Source: Fusobacterium ulcerans ATCC 49185
GTDB taxonomy: Bacteria; Fusobacteriota; Fusobacteriia; Fusobacteriales; Fusobacteriaceae
DNA length: 64,000 bases
Reading direction: 5' to 3'
Assembly (NCBI RefSeq): GCF_900683735.1
Contig: NZ_LR215979.1
Location: 3,720,001 to 3,784,000 of the forward strand
Positions 58,965-64,000 of this stretch are shown here, piece by piece; the first letter of the stretch is position 1; each line of letters opens with the position of its first letter. A program made the position numbers and the translations under genes. Below the pieces are notes generated by a model. The model was not told where the DNA came from. It did no database searches and was given only the letters and a program-made list of their open reading frames with translations.

Positions 58965-59822
58965 ATGAAAAAAATATTAGCATTGTTATTTGTAATTTTT
59001 TCTGTTGTATCTTTTGCAGAAACAAAAGTTTTATACAATAAAAAAATAGCCAAAAACAATCCAAAGATGAAAATCATGACTTACAACATTGCAGCAGGGG
59101 CGAATAATTTCAAAGTAGATTTAAAGGTAACAGCAGAAACAATAAAAAAGGTAAATCCAGATATTATAGCTGTACAAGAGGTGGATAGGAATACTAATCG
59201 TAGTGGAAAGATAGATCAAGCTCAAATTCTTGCAGATCTTACTGGATATAATATGGTATTTGGAAAGACTATAGATCATGATGGTGGGGATTATGGAATA
59301 GCAATTTTATCTAAATATCCTATTTTAAGTCAACAAAGTCTTGTTTTGCCTTCTTTCCCAAATGGAGATACAACAAGTCCTGGGTATGAACAAAGAATAG
59401 CTTTAGTTACTCAAATAGAAGTTCCAGGATTTGAAGTGCCAATAACATTTATTAATACTCACTTAGACTGGCATGAAGATCCAACAGTTCGTTTACAGCA
59501 AGTAAGAACTATAAATGAAATAACTCTTGATATGAGAGGAATAAAAATATTAGCAGGAGATTTTAATGATACTGTTAATTCAGTAGTAGGAAAAGAAATG
59601 GAAAGATATTGGGTATCAGTGTTTGATGATAAGATAGATCATAGAACATGGCCAGCAGTAAATCCAGAAGTTGCAATCGACCAAATATATTTAAATAAAG
59701 CGCAAGTATGGGAAGCACAAACATATGTACCTAACAAAGAAAATGAAAAAGATGGAATTCAATGGAATAAAGTAAGTGACCATATTCCTGTAATTGTAGA
59801 ATTAAAATTATTAGAACAATAA
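58965..59822 (+). CDS. Secreted endonuclease/exonuclease/phosphatase-family protein
   Basis: 285 residues from ATG 58965 after AAGGGGG; an earlier in-frame ATG would spoil the signal peptide. Residues 1-18 form the signal peptide (KKILALLFVIFSVVSFA). EEP motifs: MKIMTYNIAAGAN, IIAVQEVDRN, INTHLDWHED, LAGDFNDT, IDQIYLN and SDHIPVIVEL, giving the Mg-binding Asn/Glu/Asp/His set. Such proteins are exported nucleases or phosphodiesterases (sphingomyelinase-like). Single gene with two terminators behind it. Confidence 0.9.
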   Translation: MKKILALLFVIFSVVSFAETKVLYNKKIAKNNPKMKIMTYNIAAGANNFKVDLKVTAETIKKVNPDIIAVQEVDRNTNRSGKIDQAQILADLTGYNMVFGKTIDHDGGDYGIAILSKYPILSQQSLVLPSFPNGDTTSPGYEQRIALVTQIEVPGFEVPITFINTHLDWHEDPTVRLQQVRTINEITLDMRGIKILAGDFNDTVNSVVGKEMERYWVSVFDDKIDHRTWPAVNPEVAIDQIYLNKAQVWEAQTYVPNKENEKDGIQWNKVSDHIPVIVELKLLEQ

Positions 59823-59844
59823 TTATCTGCAAGTAAAATAAAAT

Positions 59845-59874
59845 GGGTTAGGAGTTACGACCTAGCCCTTTTTT
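59845..59874 (+). terminator. Terminator after the EEP-family gene
   Basis: GGGTTAGG (59845-59852) pairs with CCTAGCCC (59861-59868) with one G-U pair; T6 follows. Confidence 0.85.
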
Positions 59875-59935
59875 AATTTAGAATAATTATGAATTAAATC
59901 CACATAAATAAAAAAATATTTTAGTAAAAAAATCG

Positions 59936-59975
59936 TCACCCATGAGGGAAATTCACCTTGTGGGTGATTTTTTTG
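59936..59975 (+). terminator. Second, isolated terminator
   Basis: TCACCCA (59936-59942) pairs with TGGGTGA (59961-59967), then T8. It has no gene of its own in the 60 bases before it and may be a back-up terminator or the end of a small RNA. Confidence 0.6.
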
Positions 59976-60333
59976 TTATGGCAGATGATTTTTAATAAAA
60001 AGATAACTTTAATATTAAAATAAATCATAGGATTTTTGAAATTGTGACGAAAATAGCGAATTTTTAAAATAAAAAAAAAAAAAAATCATTAAAAAATGCT
60101 TTAAAAATATCAATAAGATAAAATTGATTAAGAGAAATATCATAAATAAATATAATATATTTTATTATGTTCTTTATTTTAAGACTTGATTCTGCTATAT
60201 ACAAGAATAGAATGTTATGCTAATATATGAATCGTAACATTTGCAAAAAGTTTAAAAAATGTAAAAAGATTATAAAAAAGTATTAGTTATAAAAAAATTA
60301 GTAGATATTAATATAAACTTGAAGGAGTGAAAG
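59976..60333 (+). promoter_or_regulatory. AT-rich region before the replication-protein gene
   Basis: No gene seen. It contains an A14 run at 60071-60084, a near-dyad ATGTTATG...CGTAACAT around 60212-60241, and TTGCAA/TATAAA-like boxes near 60241-60280 that could start transcription of the phage-like island. GAAGGAG stands before ATG 60334. Confidence 0.35.
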
Positions 60334-61233
60334 ATGGATAACAAAAGAAGCACAAAGAACCAGCCATTCTGCTGGCAGGAGAAAAAAATACTGCGGTTGT
60401 TAAGGTGTCGGTATGAGGGAAAGGAACATGACAAACTTAGAAATTTGTATTTAACTCTTACAGAAATCTACAGTGATTTTAATGGGAAAGATATCAAATA
60501 CTACACTCAGACAATAATTAAATACAGCAGTTTAAGCAAAGAGTGGATACCCAAAGGACTAAAAATATTTGAAAACCTAAAAGTGATACAGCTTGTGGAA
60601 GAGAGAAACAAGGGGAAATTTAAAGGAAAAAGATTAATATTCACTCCTGAAAATATAGAAGAAATGGAAAAATTTACCAATGAACAAAAAATCAGTGACG
60701 AGAATACCATTACTGATAAAACCGTTCCTGAATTTTTAGAGCCATCAGAAGATAGTCTTTATTTAGAAGATAATAAAAGAATAGAAGATATAAATAATAC
60801 ACACACAGGGGAAGATAAAAAAGTTCATGATAAACTAAAACAGGAAGAAGAACTTGAAAAAGATAAATTAAGTGATACTCCTATGGAGATACAGGACATA
60901 TTAAAAAAATACAGAGATTTAGGACTGCCAGATTTTAAATATCCTCCAGAGAACCATATTATCTTGAGGGTGTATAGAGAGCTAGGAATTGCCAAACTGT
61001 ATGAAGCACTGACATTGATGGCTCAATCTGAATTTGTAAAAAACAATATGAGTATAAATGCAATATTTAAAATTGAAAATCTTAAAAAAGCCCTCAATGG
61101 AAATTTTAAAGATAAAGCAAATAGAACAAAGAATACCTATGAGAACAAGAAAGAGTTTGAAAGACCAGCATATGAGAATACTACAGGGGACTTTATAAAA
61201 GACTTGCTCAATGGAGCAAATGGAGGAAAATAA
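60334..61233 (+). CDS. Phage/plasmid-type replication initiation protein (DnaD-like)
   Basis: 299 residues. Residues 1-110 look like a winged-HTH replication domain (WQEKKILRLLRCRYEG, then a set of helices and KLFENLKVIQLVEE-like IFENLKVIQLV). A charged linker (about 115-180) and a C-terminal part with ILRVYRELGIAKLYEALTLM follow, the DnaD/replisome-organiser layout of phages. The next gene is a DnaC-like helicase loader, which supports initiation of replication. Codon choice (more CTG, CAG) differs a little from the neighbouring genes, as in acquired DNA. Confidence 0.65.
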   Translation: MDNKRSTKNQPFCWQEKKILRLLRCRYEGKEHDKLRNLYLTLTEIYSDFNGKDIKYYTQTIIKYSSLSKEWIPKGLKIFENLKVIQLVEERNKGKFKGKRLIFTPENIEEMEKFTNEQKISDENTITDKTVPEFLEPSEDSLYLEDNKRIEDINNTHTGEDKKVHDKLKQEEELEKDKLSDTPMEIQDILKKYRDLGLPDFKYPPENHIILRVYRELGIAKLYEALTLMAQSEFVKNNMSINAIFKIENLKKALNGNFKDKANRTKNTYENKKEFERPAYENTTGDFIKDLLNGANGGK

Positions 61234-61234
61234 G

Positions 61235-62041
61235 ATGATAAAATGTCAATTTTGTGGGAAAGAGTATATGAAAAATCCATATAAGTATATGGATTCCCTT
61301 CCAGAGATTTTTAAAAAGAATCTGGAATATATACCAGCCTGTAATTGTCTGGAAGAAAACAAGATAAGGGAGCTGGAAGAACTGGAAAAGAAGAGAGTGC
61401 AGGAATGTATGAAAAACAGGATGAAAAAGTGTAAGGATATTTCTGTGATGGATGAAAAATTCGCAAGAAGCAGATTTGAAAGGGCTGATATGAAAAGTGA
61501 TTATATGCAGCTGTCAAAAAGATATGCAGAGAGCTTTATGAGCAAGGACAAAAAAGAGGGAATGCTCCTGTATGGAGGAGTAGGAACAGGAAAGACATTT
61601 GCAAGCGCCTGTATAGCTAATTACCTCATGGAAAGAGGGAAGACTGTATTGGTAATTAATCTAGGACTGTATTTTAACAAACTGACTATGGAGTGGGGAG
61701 AAGCTGAGAAAGTAGTTCTGGAACAGACAGAGAAATGTGACTTGATGATTATTGATGATTTCGGCAGTGAAAAAGGACTAGATAGAAATCAAACAGGATG
61801 GAGGGCTGAAAAGATATACAATCTCATTGATGGGAGATACAGAAGCGAGAAGCCTCTTATAATTTCAACAAATTTGAATTTCAGCGCAGATGAGAGAAAA
61901 TGTGAGTTAAGCGAGAAATTCTCTACACAAGGGCAGAACAGGATAAGGGACAGAATAATAGATATGTGTTTTCCAGTAGAAGTAACAGGGAAGAGCAGAA
62001 GGGGAATGACCCAGAAGAGATTTGCAGAATTTATATCTTAA
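61235..62041 (+). CDS. DnaC/IstB-like helicase loader ATPase
   Basis: 268 residues from ATG 61235, 8 bases after GGAGG and just beyond the previous stop; an in-frame ATG at 61211 lies inside that gene. An N-terminal zinc-finger-like set (CQFCGKEY and CNCLEE) precedes the AAA+ domain: Walker A LYGGVGTGKTFASACIANYL near 109-128, Walker B LMIIDDFGSEKG, sensor IISTNLNFS. It loads the replicative helicase at an origin recognised by the protein encoded upstream. The pair is characteristic of prophages and related elements. Confidence 0.88.
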   Translation: MIKCQFCGKEYMKNPYKYMDSLPEIFKKNLEYIPACNCLEENKIRELEELEKKRVQECMKNRMKKCKDISVMDEKFARSRFERADMKSDYMQLSKRYAESFMSKDKKEGMLLYGGVGTGKTFASACIANYLMERGKTVLVINLGLYFNKLTMEWGEAEKVVLEQTEKCDLMIIDDFGSEKGLDRNQTGWRAEKIYNLIDGRYRSEKPLIISTNLNFSADERKCELSEKFSTQGQNRIRDRIIDMCFPVEVTGKSRRGMTQKRFAEFIS

Positions 62042-62119
62042 AAAATTCAAGAGGAAAAATGGGAAGAGAGTATACAAAAGAAAAACAAAGGGATATAAAC
62101 CTAAAAGGAGAAGTGCAAA

Positions 62120-62359
62120 ATGACTAGAGAAGATTATATGTGTCAAAAATTAGGAAGTCTTTCAAATTTTGATAAACTGCTGGTAGAGAAAATGGTGGAG
62201 CAACTTGGAGAATGGGCAACAATAGAGGAAGCAGCCAAGTATTTTAAAAGACATAAAAATACTATTTATGACAAAGTGGAAGGAGGAGAAGTTCTCAATA
62301 GAAGAATTGGAAATAAAATTTTAATTTATACAAGGAGCTTGATCTTTTTGATGGAATAA
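62120..62359 (+). CDS. Small HTH protein, excisionase-like
   Basis: 79 residues. WATIEEAAKYFKRHKNTIYD and a basic end (RRIGNKILIYTRSL) match the MerR-like HTH_17/excisionase group. It probably binds element DNA as an excisionase or regulator. AAGGAGAAG precedes the ATG. No integrase gene is visible in this window. Confidence 0.72.
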   Translation: MTREDYMCQKLGSLSNFDKLLVEKMVEQLGEWATIEEAAKYFKRHKNTIYDKVEGGEVLNRRIGNKILIYTRSLIFLME

Positions 62360-62377
62360 TTTTGAGAGCTTCACAAT

Positions 62378-62396
62378 TTGTAACAAATTGTAACAA
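62378..62396 (+). repeat. Tandem TTGTAACAA repeats
   Basis: TTGTAACAA occurs at 62378-62386 and 62388-62396, a 10-base period that puts both on the same face of the helix. It lies 18 bases behind the excisionase-like gene and may be its binding site. Confidence 0.45.
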
Positions 62397-62472
62397 TTCG
62401 TCACTGGTTAATTGCTGTCATCCAGAGTATCATATACCTATGGAAACAACAAAAAACATAGGAGGTAACAAA

Positions 62473-62790
62473 ATGGCATCAGAAGAAAATCAAGTAATTT
62501 TAACAGTGGTACAAAAGGAAATTGTAAAGGTAGAAAATGCAATCAAGAGAGAAAAAGCTATATTGAAAAATATAGACGACATTACAGCAACACTTGAGCA
62601 TATAGGAGAATTAGTGGAGGCGGGAACAGCATTCCCAGAAAATTCAGCATATGAATCATATACTGACTGGCAGGAAAGCGCAGAGAAAGAAATCAAGTCT
62701 TACAAAACTTCACTGGGAACAATAGAGAAGTACAGAAGTTTACTTGCAGCATACAGCTTCTATGTAAAAAATAATACACCAGAAGCATAG
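62473..62790 (+). CDS. Small coiled-coil protein of the phage-like island
   Basis: 105 residues from ATG 62473, 7 bases after GGAGG. Mostly helical with heptad-like charged repeats (VVQKEIVKVENAIKREKAIL, then a short loop, then EKEIKSYKTSLGTIEKYRSL). No family recognised. Size and place among small genes between a replication module and a holin-like gene suggest a phage accessory protein. Confidence 0.6.
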   Translation: MASEENQVILTVVQKEIVKVENAIKREKAILKNIDDITATLEHIGELVEAGTAFPENSAYESYTDWQESAEKEIKSYKTSLGTIEKYRSLLAAYSFYVKNNTPEA

Positions 62791-62823
62791 TAGAAGCTAG
62801 GAATCAGGAAAGGAGGAGCAAGT

Positions 62824-63003
62824 ATAAAAACACTAGTACTTAAATTCTTAAAATACTTTATCTGCAAATGGCTGGGGACTAAAACAGTGGAAAATATCTT
62901 GATAACTGCTATGGGAGAACTTGTGGAAAGAACTGAAAGCAAGATAGATGACAAGATATACGAAGCTGTATTTGGAAAACTGGAAGGGGAGAAAAGTGAA
63001 TGA
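62824..63003 (+). CDS. 59-residue phage-like protein with a probable ATA start
   Basis: GGAGG at 62812-62816 is 7 bases before an ATA codon; no ATG, GTG or TTG is in frame upstream before a stop, and the next such codon is beyond residue 20. The product, KTLVLKFLKYFICKWLGTK followed by an amphipathic helix (ENILITAMGELVERTE, then DDKIYEAVFGKLEGE), looks like a real small phage protein and its stop overlaps the next start. ATA (Ile) starts are rare but known. Confidence 0.5.
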   Translation: MKTLVLKFLKYFICKWLGTKTVENILITAMGELVERTESKIDDKIYEAVFGKLEGEKSE

Positions 63004-63241
63004 GAATGGAGAAATATATTTCAAGATAGTAACAACCATCATAACATTTCTTCTGGCCTATCACAAATATATCCTTTCACTCTTTGAAAAGAAAGTGGAT
63101 AAAACAGACTGCGAGAAAGAAAGAATCTTTGCTGAGAAATTCAGAAAGGAAAATATAAAAACCCTTGCAGATGGAATAAACAGGATAGAAGAGAGAATGA
63201 CAAGGATAGAGGAGCAGTTGATAAAACAGAATAGAAGCTGA
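62996..63241 (+). CDS. Holin-like small membrane protein
   Basis: 81 residues from GTG 62996, which follows GGGGAG and overlaps the previous stop by 8 bases. An upstream in-frame ATG at 62948 would add 16 residues read from another gene's frame. One membrane segment (IYFKIVTTIITFLLAYHKYI) is followed by a charged coiled coil ending in INRIEERMTRIEEQLIKQN. Such size and layout resemble phage holin or haemolysin XhlA-type proteins; no lysin gene follows. Confidence 0.55.
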   Translation: MNENGEIYFKIVTTIITFLLAYHKYILSLFEKKVDKTDCEKERIFAEKFRKENIKTLADGINRIEERMTRIEEQLIKQNRS

Positions 63242-63352
63242 AAGAAAAAATAAAATGCAGAGAGTAAAATCTCTGTATTTTTTTATATTACAAAAAATTT
63301 TACTTGGTAAATAAAATAAAGAATGACAAAAATAAAGAGGGATTTTCTTATA

Positions 63353-63378
63353 GTTCTTCTTTATGTATAAATGCGAAC
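63353..63378 (+). repeat. 26-bp inverted repeat, left copy
   Basis: Starts GTTCTTCTTTATG and ends ATAAATGCGAAC. It is the exact reverse complement of 63573-63598. Each copy is itself an imperfect palindrome (GTTC...GAAC around TTATGTATAA), like a binding site for a dimer or a tyrosine recombinase. Confidence 0.85.
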
Positions 63379-63572
63379 ACTTACAAAAATATTTTTCAAA
63401 TACAAAATTAACTATAACGTTTATTTTAAAAAAATTTTCTTTATACCAGTATTTTTTTCAAAAAATAATGAACATTAAGATTTTTAAGAAAAAAATAACT
63501 CATTAAAATAAATTTTTTATTAGGAAAATAAATGTTCTTTTAATTTAAAAATTTGAAATTTTTCTTAAAAAG

Positions 63573-63598
63573 GTTCGCATTTATACATAAAGAAGAAC
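63573..63598 (-). repeat. 26-bp inverted repeat, right copy
   Basis: Exact reverse complement of the left copy, 194 bases away. Both copies are followed on the + strand by ACTT. The HU-like gene starts 46 bases further right. Confidence 0.85.
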
Positions 63599-63643
63599 AC
63601 TTTTAAAAACATGGAATAAAGATAATAATGGAGAGGGTGAAAA

Positions 63644-63983
63644 ATGAGGGAGAAAGATTTTTTAAGACTCTATGTAGATTTATATAGAGAAAAAGGTGAA
63701 AAAATTTCATCAATGAAAGCAGCAAAAGGAAGAATAGATTCTATATGGGAAACCCTTATAGAATCGCTTTTAAAAGAGAAAAAAGTAATTTTTAAGGGAA
63801 TTGGAAAGTTTGAATTAAGAGAAACTAACCCAAGAAGAGTTGTTCTTCCATTTAAAAAGAAAGGGGAAAGCAGTTATATGCTTGAAAAGAAAATGATACA
63901 AAAAAAAAAAAATAATAAAATTTGCTGCTGGAGATGATTTAAAAAGCTGCTTAATGAAAAGGAATGTGAAAGCTAATGAATAA
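63644..63983 (+). CDS. HU/IHF-family DNA-binding protein, frame broken at an A13 run
   Basis: The frame from ATG 63644 (after GGAGAGGGTG) reads KDFLRLYVDLYREKGEKIS, then VIFKGIGKFELRETNPRRVV, the HU beta-arm region. At 63900-63912 a run of 13 A shifts the frame and the product ends at 63937 (97 residues). One A fewer would continue with KFAAGDDLKSCLMKRNVKAN to the stop at 63981, the usual HU end (about 112 residues). It is a frameshifted pseudogene, a sequencing error, or a gene whose frame is restored by slippage on the A run. With the phage-like genes upstream it may belong to the same island. Confidence 0.75.
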
Positions 63984-64000
63984 AAAAAAGTTTTGTTAAT

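Larger units (their letters stand above)
63242..63643 (+). other. AT-rich gene-free region with inverted 26-bp repeats
   Basis: No gene seen. It includes the repeat pair at 63353-63378 and 63573-63598, a second inner pair (TTTTTAAGAAAAA at 63481-63493 and its complement at 63559-63571) and a GATAAT -10-like box near 63620 before the HU-like gene. Nearly pure A/T between the repeats. Confidence 0.6.

Noticed and set aside
58961-58968. TTCGAA near 58960 as the T-loop of a tRNA
   Set aside because: No acceptor or anticodon stem can be formed around it; it is the leader of a gene.
60071-60084. A14 run before the replication-protein gene as a phase-variation tract
   Set aside because: It lies outside any reading frame and about 250 bases before the gene, so slippage would not alter a protein; only a promoter effect would be possible and nothing supports it.
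62362-62472. N-terminal extension of the coiled-coil protein at 62473
   Set aside because: It starts with TTG without a ribosome site and would include the TTGTAACAA repeats; GGAGG lies directly before ATG 62473.
63000-63029. ATG at 63000 overlapping TGA as the start of the holin-like gene
   Set aside because: Its frame stops after nine codons; GTG 62996 in the other frame continues to 63241.

Overview
The window is about 30% GC with dense, mostly co-directional operons, strong GGAGG-type ribosome binding sites, many intrinsic terminators and gene content typical of a fermentative anaerobe: citrate lyase, a mannose-type PTS, Na+-linked amino-acid carriers, glutaminase, short-chain fatty acid/beta-keto acid metabolism and an HpcH aldolase. 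I infer a chromosomal segment of a Fusobacterium (F. varium/ulcerans/mortiferum-like), from composition and gene content only. I saw no rRNA, tRNA or CRISPR array.

Layout. 1-6159 (+): a yhf-type operon (yhfT, an amidase-signature protein, php/yhfV, yhfS, yhfX, yhfW), cut by the left edge. 6352-9047 (-): archaeal-type phosphoglycerate mutase plus a DASS anion transporter, divergent from a LysR gene. 10407-12681 (+): a quaternary-amine (OpuC-like) ABC importer. 12785-17626 (-): AtoE carrier, beta-keto acid cleavage enzyme, a hydroxyacyl-CoA/carnitine-type dehydrogenase and their sigma-54 activator, with a well-matched -24/-12 promoter. 17679-25084: LysR gene divergent from a YfcC carrier/M20 amidohydrolase/HpcH aldolase operon, then citDEF. 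25150-30225: DeoR repressor divergent from a complete mannose-family PTS and a cytoplasmic sulfatase. 30471-38802: NhaC antiporter, YbaK-type editing protein, GNAT, a decayed acetyltransferase, YoaK-like and FUSC-like membrane proteins, a glycerol-dehydrogenase-like enzyme and a YkvI-type transporter with an unusual two-peptide leader. 39535-47501: exported flavodoxin behind a MerR-type promoter, metallophosphoesterase, PLD-helicase plus Nudix, glutaminase plus AGCS symporter. 47738-54278: ROK regulator, BadF/NagK-type sugar kinase, a TIM-barrel hydrolase-like protein and a ribose-type ABC importer. 54369-57661: hutP-like gene, a leader full of UAG triplets ending in a terminator, and a TrpXYZ-type ABC importer. 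57840-59822: Mrp ATPase and a secreted endonuclease/phosphatase. 60334-63983: a phage/plasmid-like island (replication initiator, DnaC-like loader, HTH protein, small proteins, HU-like gene).

The most interesting unit is 54369-57661. A HutP homologue sits directly upstream of nine UAG triplets (plus other NAG triplets) followed by a perfect 10-bp terminator hairpin and an amino-acid-type ABC importer. This copies the B. subtilis arrangement of hutP, NAG-rich terminator region and regulated genes, but with different target genes and with the expected metal-binding histidines apparently replaced. Other signals: a 26-bp perfect inverted repeat around a 194-bp spacer before an HU-like gene that is itself broken by an A13 run; the promoter/peptide/terminator/peptide leader before ykvI; and the sigma-54 keto-acid cluster beside a quaternary-amine importer.
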